Assembly (NCBI GenBank): GCA_000302695.1
Contig: AMFN01000003.1
Span: 372,001-436,000, forward strand
DNA: 64,000 bases
Source of the DNA: Enterobacteriaceae bacterium LSJC7
GTDB taxonomy: Bacteria; Pseudomonadota; Gammaproteobacteria; Enterobacterales; Enterobacteriaceae
Reading direction: 5' to 3'
Every line of letters begins with the position of its first letter. Position 1 is the stretch's first letter. Made by a program: the position numbers and the translations under genes. The notes under the pieces were generated by a model. The model searched no databases. It saw only the letters and a list, made by a program, of their open reading frames with translations, and was not told the origin of the DNA. Below, piece by piece: positions 55,460-64,000 of this stretch.

Positions 55460-56363
55460 GCTGCTGCTCCTTGCTTGAGGGTACAGGGGTGACAATAGGC
55501 CTGAACATTTTGTCGAGAATGGCGTCAGGCAACCAACGTGCCAGTAACGCGCCACGTCGGATATCTGCGCCGACCCGGTATCGCGTTTTTGGCTTTTCGC
55601 TTGTCAATGCCGAGAAGACCGCAGCTGCAACATCCGCCGGCATCGTGCGGCTATCTCGTGCTCCTTGTTCATTGAATCGCAGGAAATTAAGGTAGGTATC
55701 GCGGTAAAGTGCAGAAACTTCTGTTGGCGCCTGGGACAATGCCTGCTCACCTTCAAGGGCAATTTTGCCCCAGATAGGCGTCCATATCGCGCCAGGGCTT
55801 ACAACCGAAACGGTGATCCCCATAGGCGCAAGCTCACGGCGAAGCGCATCGCTCAGACCTTCTTTAGCAAACTGTGCCGCCGAATAAGCCCCTAAATAGG
55901 GTATAGCCACCGTTCCCAGCCCGGATGTGACATTAACTAATCGTGCAGACTGACTTGTGCGCAGCAGAGGAAGCATCGCCCGGGTAACGGCCAGCTGACC
56001 AATTAAATTAACCTCTAATTGATGACGTAACAGTTGACTGGATACACACTCCAGTGGCGCAGATATGCAAATCCCGGCATTGTTAATTAATCCCCATAAC
56101 CCCTGGCCTTCGACGGTATCCGAAATCTGACTGGCGGCCGCTTTCACAGATTGTTCATCTGTGACATCGATAATAACTGGCTTGATGCGCCCTGATTTAC
56201 AATCGGCCGCCAGCGTTTCACCGTCCTGTGCTCGCCGAACGCCCCCGAACACCTGAAAGCCCTGTTGCGCCAGAAACAAGGCGGTTTCCCGCCCCAGTCC
56301 GCTGGAGGCGCCGGTGATGAATATGAACTTGCCCTGCGGTTTTATTGTTTTGCGGGTGAACAC
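55452..56363 (-). CDS. Short-chain dehydrogenase/reductase with altered active site
   Basis: 303-residue classical SDR. The cofactor motif TGASSGLG, the DVTDE strand and LINNAG are normal, and Ser and Tyr of the active site are in VTSGLGTVAIPYLGAYSA. However, the YxxxK motif reads YSAAQ, so the catalytic lysine is replaced by glutamine; a lysine occurs three residues later. Start is GTG preceded by TAAGGAG at ten bases and just after the stop of the condensation-like gene. The upstream ATG overlaps that gene by 165 bases. Either a redox enzyme with modified chemistry or a non-catalytic partner. Confidence 0.88.
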   Translation of the reverse strand: MFTRKTIKPQGKFIFITGASSGLGRETALFLAQQGFQVFGGVRRAQDGETLAADCKSGRIKPVIIDVTDEQSVKAAASQISDTVEGQGLWGLINNAGICISAPLECVSSQLLRHQLEVNLIGQLAVTRAMLPLLRTSQSARLVNVTSGLGTVAIPYLGAYSAAQFAKEGLSDALRRELAPMGITVSVVSPGAIWTPIWGKIALEGEQALSQAPTEVSALYRDTYLNFLRFNEQGARDSRTMPADVAAAVFSALTSEKPKTRYRVGADIRRGALLARWLPDAILDKMFRPIVTPVPSSKEQQHV

Positions 56364-56370
56364 GATGTCA

Positions 56371-57696
56371 TTACTCCTTAAGGGTGATGTAATGCTGTTC
56401 GTTGAGTGCACAGAGCAATAAACGGACACAATTATCGGCCAGGCTTTCAGCACGGCTGGAAGACACGACGTCATCAATGTAAGTAAAATTCCAGAACAGC
56501 TTGTTATGGCTGGTATTAATGGTTGCAACGAAATACCCGTTTATCGATATGCCTGTCAGGAATTGCGCACCCGATATTTCCCAGTTACCGATCCTGTCTG
56601 GAAAGTCGTAACGCCCGATATTGGACGAACACAAATTGATTGGCCCTTCTGCTTCCATATACTCCATGAAAGGACGGGCCTCCTTCAGAGACTGTGGGGC
56701 AGCATCCGCAACAAGGGTGACCAGGTTGAAGTGATGTCCCAGGGCTTTACGGTGAGTCAAATCAGCCGTAATGCTCCGGGCGACCTCCCAGAAAGGCGCT
56801 GTCACGTCCACCACGCACAAAACGGTTGCGACATACGTTCCGACTTCATCTGGCTGCACCAGTGGGTTTAATTCAGCGCGGAAATCTACCGGCGAGCCAA
56901 CGGTAAAATGAGAAGGATGCTTGTGGTTATCAAGCGCTGCCGCTAATACTAGGGCCGCCGTCAATGCACCATGAACGGTGGTTCCCTGATTTCGCGCGGT
57001 CTTAATAAGCGCCTGAAGCTGAATATCGTCGAGTTCCCGTCGCAACAACCGTGAGCGGCGTTGCTCAAGTGCTACGATGCAACCAGGCTCAATCCGACCC
57101 GGTTGGTATCGGCTTATCAGTGCTGCGTCCTCGGTCGATTGCTCAGCGAGCCGTGCCGCCCCCTCCGGCCCCATAAACGCTGTCGGACGTAGCGCTTCTG
57201 CGGGCGGCAACACCCGCGCGGTATACCCGTCAGACGCTGGAGAATTGGCCAGCGTTATCCATTGTTCAGCCAGCGTCATTACTGTCGTGCCGTCGGCAAT
57301 AATATGCGCCACCACCACCAGCAAATCATAAATCCCCGCCTTGCTTGCGACGACTACGGTACGGATAAGTGGTCCGGTGGCAGAATCAATCCGTTCTTTG
57401 AGCTCATATTCATTCACTTCATCGACCCATTGCTGATCTTCGACAAGGCGTGTTTCTCGTAACGGAATCGGGTTATTGCACGGCACCCAGCGTGGATTAA
57501 GGCCGTTGTCATGGTCGATACGCGCTCTTAACAAGGGATGGCGTGCCTGTAATTTCTCCAGCCCACGGCGTAAGGCGGTCATTTCAATATTGCCGCGTAC
57601 CCGCACGCGAGAGATAACGTTGAGCGCCGAAAACTGGTCACTGAGCCAATACCAACGTTCTACAGAAGAGAGTGGGCGGCATATTTCAGCTAACAT
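56371..57696 (-). CDS. Stand-alone condensation-like acyltransferase
   Basis: 441 residues of the chloramphenicol acetyltransferase/condensation-domain superfamily, resembling PapA-type acyltransferases. The active-site motif reads AHIIADG (130-136): the catalytic second His, the Asp and the Gly of HHxxxDG are kept, the first His is Ala. A C-terminal solvent-channel segment (NCVRLLLCALNEQHY) completes two lobes. The ATG overlaps the FAD monooxygenase stop (TAATG), so the two are translationally coupled. It probably joins an acyl or aminoacyl group from a carrier to the product. Confidence 0.88.
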   Translation of the reverse strand: MLAEICRPLSSVERWYWLSDQFSALNVISRVRVRGNIEMTALRRGLEKLQARHPLLRARIDHDNGLNPRWVPCNNPIPLRETRLVEDQQWVDEVNEYELKERIDSATGPLIRTVVVASKAGIYDLLVVVAHIIADGTTVMTLAEQWITLANSPASDGYTARVLPPAEALRPTAFMGPEGAARLAEQSTEDAALISRYQPGRIEPGCIVALEQRRSRLLRRELDDIQLQALIKTARNQGTTVHGALTAALVLAAALDNHKHPSHFTVGSPVDFRAELNPLVQPDEVGTYVATVLCVVDVTAPFWEVARSITADLTHRKALGHHFNLVTLVADAAPQSLKEARPFMEYMEAEGPINLCSSNIGRYDFPDRIGNWEISGAQFLTGISINGYFVATINTSHNKLFWNFTYIDDVVSSSRAESLADNCVRLLLCALNEQHYITLKE

Positions 57697-58856
57697 TACT
57701 CGACCCCCGGAAAGACTAATGACATTTCGTTTTTCCTGGATAACGAGCGTGCTGGAACAAACCGGAAATAGAGGCTGCGGGCAAAGGTACTGAGCGGGTT
57801 TTCTAACTGTTCTATGCGACTGAGCGCTCTTGAGCCTTCAACCATGGCGCGGGCACGATCGCGACGTCTGTTCTCATAAGTGCGCAGCGCCGTTTTTGTG
57901 TCCTCGATAGTCGTTAAGCAATGAGCCAGCACCGCGGCATCCTCAACGGCCAGGCCTGCCCCCTGCCCAAAACTCGTGAGCATTGGGTGGGCGGCATCTC
58001 CCAGTAAGGTGACGGGACCATCTCCCCAATTTTCAAGGAATGACTTGTCCTGAGCGGCAATAGCAGAGATCCCTTCTTCAGGCGTTGCGGCGATAACCTC
58101 CTGAACCTCATCGGCCCAGTCTGCATAAAGTTTCTGGATCTCAGCCTTACCGCCGCGCCAGTTATTCGCAAGCTCCGGGGACATATTGCGTGTCCCCCAC
58201 CAGTAAACGTTGCCGCCGCCAATATCAGCAAGCCCAAACCGCTGCCCTCTCCCCCAGTAATGTGCAACGTAACCGGGGGTGACTCTGGAATGGCTGAATG
58301 GCAATGTTGCGCGCCAGATGATATAGCGCCAGTCATTTGGCCGCTCTTGCCCGACCATGCATGCGCGTATATTCGAGTTAAATCCATCCGCGCCTATCAG
58401 TACGTCAGCGAAGACTTCTCGTCCATCGCTTAACGTGACGACAACGCCATTGCGGTCATGCACATACCCTGTCGCTTTCACACCCAATTCAATTTTGCAT
58501 CCGGCGGTCTGTTCTAATAACGCGCGTTGCAAGGTGGCACGATGAATGGCCAGATTTGGCTGACCAATCCGGCGGGTCAGTGCGCCAAATTCAATATTGC
58601 GAATTGGCCGTCCGCGTTGGGTGAGAAATCTTAATAATTCAAATTCCTGAGCATCCTTAAAGTCTGGCCTGATGCCCATATCTGCCAGCGCAGTGAGCGC
58701 ATTCGCCATCAATGACAAACCCGAGCCCGCTGTACGTAATTCGCCAGCACGCTCAAATAGCTCAACGTTGAACCCTGCTTTTTGCAGACAAGCCGCTGCC
58801 GCTAAACCACCAATACCAGCGCCTGCGATGACAATTTTCTTTTTATGTAGCGTCAT
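57696..58856 (-). CDS. FAD-dependent monooxygenase
   Basis: 386-residue group A flavoprotein monooxygenase. FAD-binding GAGIGGLAAA near the N-terminus, DVLIGADGFNS (DG motif) in the middle, and GDAAHPMLTSFGQGAG (GD motif) towards the end. In Ser-Pro/Thr-Pro synthetase clusters of the brabantamide and legonmycin type a homologous enzyme does the Baeyer-Villiger or hydroxylation step that turns the cyclised dipeptide into the final bicycle; that role is inferred here. Starts 12 bases after the synthetase. Confidence 0.9.
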   Translation of the reverse strand: MTLHKKKIVIAGAGIGGLAAAACLQKAGFNVELFERAGELRTAGSGLSLMANALTALADMGIRPDFKDAQEFELLRFLTQRGRPIRNIEFGALTRRIGQPNLAIHRATLQRALLEQTAGCKIELGVKATGYVHDRNGVVVTLSDGREVFADVLIGADGFNSNIRACMVGQERPNDWRYIIWRATLPFSHSRVTPGYVAHYWGRGQRFGLADIGGGNVYWWGTRNMSPELANNWRGGKAEIQKLYADWADEVQEVIAATPEEGISAIAAQDKSFLENWGDGPVTLLGDAAHPMLTSFGQGAGLAVEDAAVLAHCLTTIEDTKTALRTYENRRRDRARAMVEGSRALSRIEQLENPLSTFARSLYFRFVPARSLSRKNEMSLVFPGVE

Positions 58857-58868
58857 AGAGATGTCCAG

Positions 58869-61800
58869 TTAGTTTTGTTTATCCTGAGAAAGTAGCGTCT
58901 CTATCGCAGCGGCGACTGCGCCAACATAGGGCTCTTTCATCAATAAAAGATGATCCCCAGCTACATCCACTACGCGAAGAGTGCCTGTTGTCCAGTGTTG
59001 CCAGCCATTGTGGCTGTCACCGTAAAGCGTTCCGACGGCATCATGCATTGGCTTGAGTGAGGCAGGTAAATCGCCGGTAGCACGAAGTAAGGTAAAATCG
59101 ATAGTGGTTACTTCCGGGCGATAGGAAATTAAGGCTTGCCAGTTCGCCCTGAAGAGATCAAACAATCGGCGAACCGACGCGCGGGGTGTACCACTCGCCA
59201 GAATTCCGGTGCTAATAGCCTTTTCAACAATGTGATCCAGACTTTCATCGAGTGTCAGATTCTCTGGCAGCGGCTCCACGTCTTCGACACTGCGCTCAAA
59301 CCATACAAGCTCCCAGTAAAAGAACTGCAGCAATGCATCATCTGAAGCCATAGAGAAACGGTCGCGTTCAATAGCAATCGAATCCAGTACAATTAGCTGG
59401 GCAACATTGTTGGCATCAATTGCAGTAAGCTGACGCGCCATTTCATAAGCAACAAAACCGCCAAGCGACCAGCCACCTATATAGTAAGGACCCTCAGGCT
59501 GCACGCGTCGGATAGCCGTAATATATTCGCTCGCCATTGCTTCTATGCTGGATAAAGGCGTGCTGCCTTGTCCGCTGCCGGCTGCCTGTAGGGCATAAAC
59601 AGGCTGCTCAGCCGGTAAATTTTTGGCCAATTCCATGTAGCAGAGAACATGCCCCCCGAGCGGATGCACCAGGAAAAGAGGAGGACGAGAGCCTGTGGGT
59701 TTAACAGGAACTAAAGGATCGAACTCAAGAATTGCAGAGCGCGCGCGTAATCTTTGGGCAAGCCCTTCCACTGTAGGGTTTTCGATGAGACGAGCGATGG
59801 GGATCTCAACACCGTAGCGTTTTTCAAGCATCAGCATTAGCCGCATAGCCGTGAGCGACGTTCCACCCAAATCGAAAAAGCTAGCATTAATACTGATGGC
59901 CTGGATCTTTAATAGCTCGGTAAACAAGTCGACCAAAACACGTTCATATTCATCCCGGGGAGCCACAAAATCTATTGCGGCTTCCTGTGTCAGAGGAATA
60001 ACGCTGAGTGCGGCATCATCCCGTTTTCCACTTGGGGTGCGGGTAAATTCATCAACCCAGACAAAGTAAGAAGGAACCATAAACTCAGGTAGTTCGTTAC
60101 GTAGCGTGTTTTTAAGCTCACTGATATCTACTGAGGTTTGATCCCCTACCAAAAATGCGGCGAGAAATGCGTCGGTATCATTGTGTTTTCTGGCGATGAC
60201 GGCGGCACCCTGGAGTCCAGGCAATTTCTCTGCCTGGCGCATAATAGCGAGCTCAACCTCTGCCGGTTCAATGCGGAACCCCCGAACTTTAACCTGGGAG
60301 TCGGCCCTACCCAGCCACACTATATTACCGTCGCTCAATAAGCGGCCAAGATCGCCTGTGCGATATAGCTTTGCGCCGGTGTGCCACGGGTGCGGCAGAA
60401 AACGTTCATCCGTTAATGCCTGCGCTTGTCGATAACCACGGGCCAGACATTCTCCCCCCGCATAGATTTCGCCAATAATGCCTGCGGGAACGGGTTGCAT
60501 CTGTGAATCCAGCACATAGATATCGACCCCGCCGATAGGACGACCAATAGGTGGGAGTGCGGGAAACTGCCCGGCATTGCCGGTAAGAGAATAATAAGTG
60601 ACCTGATGTGTTTCTGTCGGGCCATACTGATTCTCTAATAGCAGATGTGGCATGGCTGAACAGAAAGCGCGTATTTCTTCTGTAATACGCAGTTGTTCAC
60701 CCGAGGATATAACCACTCGCAGCCCCTGGGGACGAATGCCCAACGCGTTAGAGGCTTCCGCTAACTGTTGTAGTGCCACAAAAGGAAGCAGCACACGTTG
60801 TACGTTACGGAGATTTAGCAGGTGCAGTAGTGCCGCAGGATCTAATCTTTCCTTATTAGACACAATCCGAAGCTCACCGCCTGCGCACAGCGTCGAAAAT
60901 ATTTCCTGGAAAGCCATATCAAAACTGAGCGGAGCAAACTGTAGCGTACTACCGCCCCTGGCACCGCTTGGAACATTTACTTGCCAGTGGGTGTAGTTAG
61001 CCCACATTCTGTGAGGGAGTTCGACACCTTTAGGGCGGCCTGTCGAGCCTGATGTAAACAGCAGCAGAGCCAGGTCATCCAAATCCGGCGCAGGAAAAAT
61101 GATCGGCTCAACGGGGGCCATCATGTCATGGACAGAAATAATCATCTTTGCCGGAGCAATATGTGCATGCTCGGCATGCACAATAACCCGATAAGGTTTA
61201 GCAACCTCTAAAATGAGTTTTAGCCGATTTGCAGGGTAACTGACATCAAGCGGAACACAGACCAATCCCGCACGCAATATCCCCCAAACGGTGGCGATCA
61301 TTTCCGGAGAACGATTTAACGCCACCCCAATGACATCGCCCTTAGCTGCGCCCGTGTTAGCTAAATGCGTAGCGATATACTGCGCAACTTTATCAAGATA
61401 AGCATAATCCCAGACGACCTCATCACATGACACCGCAGGGTTTTTAGGGTTAGCCTTGCTTTGTAACTCAAACAGTGTGACGACATCGACAAGGGATTGC
61501 TGTCGCGGCGTAATTTCACTGCGTGGCGCAAGAAAAGCAAAATTAACGGCCTCATCAGGTTGGCTGGCCATCCGCTGCAAAATAGCAATAAAGGTATTGC
61601 CAATATGCCGGGTTTGCTCCTGAGTAATCGCTTTTCCATCGCTATCAACACGAATGTACATCCCTTCGTCAATCGGCGTTGATATCACATTGATAAACAG
61701 AGAGAAGTTTGTCTCTTCCCAGACCTGCATTTCCTTAAGATCCTTAAGAGGCTCCAGGACATGCAGGTTTACAAAGTTAAATGCAGTATGCAGCGTATCA

Positions 61801-64000
61801 CCGTATGCTTCCTGTATAGCACTCAGGGGATAACGTCGATAAAGGTGCCCCTCCAGCTCCTGGCGAAATAATTCAGTGGCGACTTCTATCCATGTTCTTT
61901 CATTTATCTCAGAGCGCACCGGGAGAGTATTAAGAAATAAACCCACCATGCGATCGGCATTATTGAGATCAGGACGCCCGTGCGTCACCACTCCGGTCAC
62001 GACGGTATTTGCCTGGGAAAAAAGATGTAACGTCAAACAGTGCGCAGCTAATAAAAGCGATTTCAACGGCATTGCATGTTCTGCTGCCAGGTTTTTAATC
62101 CTGGTGAGCATATTTGCCGGAAGTGCGACTAAAGGGCTCATTATAACGCCATCATTCGAAGGTTCATGAGTACTGAACCCATCGATGCGAGTTGCCGTTG
62201 TGCCTTTTAGACGCTCGCGCCAATAGCGGGCCGCCGCTGGAGAAGCCAGCGAATTACGCTCTTCCTGAACATAATGGGCCAGCGACGGTGCGTCATAATC
62301 CTTATTCTCTCCATGATAAGACGCTATCAATGCTGTAATGACATAGCCAACGCTCCACCCGTCCAGAATTGCATGATGGAAGCTAAACACCAGATTAAGT
62401 TCAGATTCGCCAATAAAAGCGGCAAACAAATACAGCGGTGGCGTGTCCATTTTATAGTTGTGGAAACGCCGCTGCTGAATATGGCTCTCAATCACCTTGT
62501 CAGGATCGTTTTGCCCTCTCAGGTCGACGATTTGCAGCACGTTATCAACAGTATGATGAATTCGCTGCAAAGGCTCTGAACAACTGACCAAATCAAATGA
62601 CGATCGCAGTGCGGGGAAACGCGCCACAACAGATGCGATGGCTCGGCGAAAGGCTGCTTCATCCCAGGCCAAACCAAAGCGATAACGGAAGACATCTCGA
62701 TAAACTGAAGAATGAGAGTGCTGACTGGTGTGAAATAATAAGCCTAAGCTCAATCTGCTAACCGGGAAAGCGTCTTCAAAATGCGATAATCCGGGCTTAT
62801 CGACCTGCGCAACCATGCTGAACGGTTCAATACGTTGTTCCGCCGCCGCCACAATAACGTGTTCAGCGAGTCCTGATATTGTTGGATTTCGCAAAAGGTC
62901 GGCCAGTTCGAAACTCAAGCCTTTTTTCTGCACGCCCGCACGAACGCGCAACATGAGAATAGAATCCCCGCCTGATGTGAAAAAATCATCATGAATGCCT
63001 GGTGCCTGGATGCCTAAAACATCTGCCCAGACTGCCGCCAGAATTTCTTCATTTTTGGTGCGAGGAGATACACCCGCCTGATTTATCTCAGGCAACGGCA
63101 AGGCTTTACGGTCAAGTTTGCCATTTGCGGTCAACGCAAACGCATTAACCCTGACGAAGAAGGCGGGGATCATATACTCAGGAATATGCTCAGCTAAACC
63201 GGTTCTTAATGTGCCAACATCAATAGGTTCATCACTGATGTAATAGCCGATGAGATAATTCCCGCGAAACGCTGAAGCGCCAACGACCACTGCGGCATCT
63301 TTAATACTTGCCTGTGTCATGAGCAAGGCATCACGAACTTCGTTTGGCTCCACGCGGTTACCACGAATTTTCACTTGATCATCAATTCGTCCTAAATATT
63401 CCAGTGTTCCATCCGCCAGCCAACGAGCCAGATCGCCGGTGCGGTAAAGGCGCTCGCCGGGGATAAAAGGATCGGGAATAAATCGCTCTTGCGTTAAGTC
63501 AGGTCGGTTCAGGTAGCCTCGTGCCAGGCCGACGCCACCAATAAATAATTCGCCCGCTGCCCCAGAGGGCTGCGGCCTCAGGGCGCTATCCAGAACATAA
63601 AGCTTAATATTATCGATAGGTTTACCGATAGGGATCCGGGAATACTGTTCACCTGAACATTCAAAATCGGACACGTCGATGCTGGCCTCAGTGGGGCCAT
63701 ACAGGTTAACGATTTGTACGTTGCTGCCAAAAATACGTTTAAACCGAATAACCTGTGCTGGTGCCAGTGCCTCTCCACTACAGAACACCACACGCAGGGA
63801 GGCGGCGGACGCTCTTAACGACGGATCGTTTTCGAGCAGGTCTAAAAACGGAGATAACATGGAGGGAACAAAATGGATAACCGTGACGCCAGCTTTTTTA
63901 ATCGCGTGAAGAACCTCAAGTGGATCTTTCTCTGCGCCCGGCGGCAGTAGAGAAAGTCTGGCACCGGTAAAACTCCACCAGAACAACTCCCAGACAGAAA
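58869..64000 (-). CDS. Non-ribosomal peptide synthetase, C-terminal part (A-PCP-C-A-PCP-TE), truncated by window
   Basis: Over 1,700 residues, reading in from the right edge. A1 begins within motif A4 (SVWELFWW) and shows NLYGPTEASIDVS and YRTGDLARW; visible pocket residues W-H-F-S-L-I-D fit serine codes. PCP1 has FFTSGGDSI. The C domain has an intact HHAILDG. A2 has LFTSGSTGRPKGVE, NQYGPTETHQV and YRTGDLGRLL; pocket residues D-M-Q-L-I-S-Q-Q-V-K resemble the proline code DVQLIAHVVK. PCP2 is in FFDLGGTSLTAM, and the thioesterase has GWSLGG and the late GDHLLLM histidine. The predicted product is an N-acyl-Ser-Pro or dehydro-Ser-Pro unit, released or cyclised by TE. The leading TTG codon near the edge is internal, not a start. 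Confidence 0.95.
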   Translation of the reverse strand, partial: SVWELFWWSFTGARLSLLPPGAEKDPLEVLHAIKKAGVTVIHFVPSMLSPFLDLLENDPSLRASAASLRVVFCSGEALAPAQVIRFKRIFGSNVQIVNLYGPTEASIDVSDFECSGEQYSRIPIGKPIDNIKLYVLDSALRPQPSGAAGELFIGGVGLARGYLNRPDLTQERFIPDPFIPGERLYRTGDLARWLADGTLEYLGRIDDQVKIRGNRVEPNEVRDALLMTQASIKDAAVVVGASAFRGNYLIGYYISDEPIDVGTLRTGLAEHIPEYMIPAFFVRVNAFALTANGKLDRKALPLPEINQAGVSPRTKNEEILAAVWADVLGIQAPGIHDDFFTSGGDSILMLRVRAGVQKKGLSFELADLLRNPTISGLAEHVIVAAAEQRIEPFSMVAQVDKPGLSHFEDAFPVSRLSLGLLFHTSQHSHSSVYRDVFRYRFGLAWDEAAFRRAIASVVARFPALRSSFDLVSCSEPLQRIHHTVDNVLQIVDLRGQNDPDKVIESHIQQRRFHNYKMDTPPLYLFAAFIGESELNLVFSFHHAILDGWSVGYVITALIASYHGENKDYDAPSLAHYVQEERNSLASPAAARYWRERLKGTTATRIDGFSTHEPSNDGVIMSPLVALPANMLTRIKNLAAEHAMPLKSLLLAAHCLTLHLFSQANTVVTGVVTHGRPDLNNADRMVGLFLNTLPVRSEINERTWIEVATELFRQELEGHLYRRYPLSAIQEAYGDTLHTAFNFVNLHVLEPLKDLKEMQVWEETNFSLFINVISTPIDEGMYIRVDSDGKAITQEQTRHIGNTFIAILQRMASQPDEAVNFAFLAPRSEITPRQQSLVDVVTLFELQSKANPKNPAVSCDEVVWDYAYLDKVAQYIATHLANTGAAKGDVIGVALNRSPEMIATVWGILRAGLVCVPLDVSYPANRLKLILEVAKPYRVIVHAEHAHIAPAKMIISVHDMMAPVEPIIFPAPDLDDLALLLFTSGSTGRPKGVELPHRMWANYTHWQVNVPSGARGGSTLQFAPLSFDMAFQEIFSTLCAGGELRIVSNKERLDPAALLHLLNLRNVQRVLLPFVALQQLAEASNALGIRPQGLRVVISSGEQLRITEEIRAFCSAMPHLLLENQYGPTETHQVTYYSLTGNAGQFPALPPIGRPIGGVDIYVLDSQMQPVPAGIIGEIYAGGECLARGYRQAQALTDERFLPHPWHTGAKLYRTGDLGRLLSDGNIVWLGRADSQVKVRGFRIEPAEVELAIMRQAEKLPGLQGAAVIARKHNDTDAFLAAFLVGDQTSVDISELKNTLRNELPEFMVPSYFVWVDEFTRTPSGKRDDAALSVIPLTQEAAIDFVAPRDEYERVLVDLFTELLKIQAISINASFFDLGGTSLTAMRLMLMLEKRYGVEIPIARLIENPTVEGLAQRLRARSAILEFDPLVPVKPTGSRPPLFLVHPLGGHVLCYMELAKNLPAEQPVYALQAAGSGQGSTPLSSIEAMASEYITAIRRVQPEGPYYIGGWSLGGFVAYEMARQLTAIDANNVAQLIVLDSIAIERDRFSMASDDALLQFFYWELVWFERSVEDVEPLPENLTLDESLDHIVEKAISTGILASGTPRASVRRLFDLFRANWQALISYRPEVTTIDFTLLRATGDLPASLKPMHDAVGTLYGDSHNGWQHWTTGTLRVVDVAGDHLLLMKEPYVGAVAAAIETLLSQDKQN

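Noticed and set aside
63984-63986. TTG near the right edge as the start of the synthetase
   Set aside because: The frame continues to the window edge and the residues before it (SVWE) are the conserved A4 motif, so the gene begins outside the window.
48000-64000. CRISPR arrays, tRNA genes or integrase/transposase genes around the cluster
   Set aside because: Looked for on both strands; no repeat-spacer pattern, cloverleaf or recombinase motif was found.

Overview
The window is chromosomal DNA of a member of the Enterobacteriaceae. From nadE to yoaF (left 35 kb) the gene content and order closely follow the E. coli K-12 block nadE - spy - astEBDAC - xthA - gdhA - topB - selD - ydjA - sppA - ansA - pncA - yeaC - msrB - gapA - yeaD - yeaE - mipA - yeaGH - yeaK - yeaL - yeaMN - yeaO - yoaF, and icd - rluE - nudJ - mnmA - hflD - purB (42-48 kb) is a second E. 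coli-like block. The proteins are close to but clearly distinct from the E. coli ones, so this is a related genus. I do not assign it further.

Layout. 1-2.2 kb: end of nadE, an aromatic amino acid exporter (yddG) and spy. 2.6-8.6 kb: the five-gene arginine succinyltransferase operon, read leftwards from a sigma54-type promoter. 9-20 kb: DNA repair, nucleotide clean-up, glutamate dehydrogenase, topoisomerase III, selenophosphate synthetase, protease IV, asparaginase I and nicotinamidase. 20-35 kb: msrB, gapA, yeaD, yeaE, mipA, yeaGH with a sigmaS-like promoter, yeaK, yeaL, nimR/nimT and small accessory genes. 35-42 kb: a membrane acyltransferase, an OprD-type porin, two candidate small RNAs, an exported protein of unknown function, a sugar O-acetyltransferase and a lone phage-type tail fibre gene beside the 3' end of icd, a known phage attachment site in E. 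coli. 42-48 kb: icd to purB.

48-64 kb: accessory DNA. After a 1.3 kb stretch with no convincing gene comes a biosynthetic cluster whose genes all read leftwards and which runs off the right edge. In transcription order: a non-ribosomal peptide synthetase (truncated at the window edge; A-PCP-C-A-PCP-TE), FAD monooxygenase, stand-alone condensation-like acyltransferase, short-chain dehydrogenase, cytochrome P450, SnoaL-like protein, KAS III, acyl carrier protein, methyltransferase, MFS exporter, a second ClpP peptidase with an intact Ser-His-Asp triad, and a CsaA-like protein. The binding-pocket residues of the two A domains read as serine-like and proline-like. A Ser-Pro synthetase beside an FAD monooxygenase is the core of bacterial pyrrolizidine/bicyclic-carbamate pathways (brabantamide, legonmycin type), and an extra ClpP is the self-resistance signature of the clipibicyclene branch, whose products inactivate ClpP. 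My main inference is that this is an enterobacterial cluster for a ClpP-targeting acylated Ser-Pro product. It carries its own resistant ClpP, its own exporter and an unusually large tailoring set.
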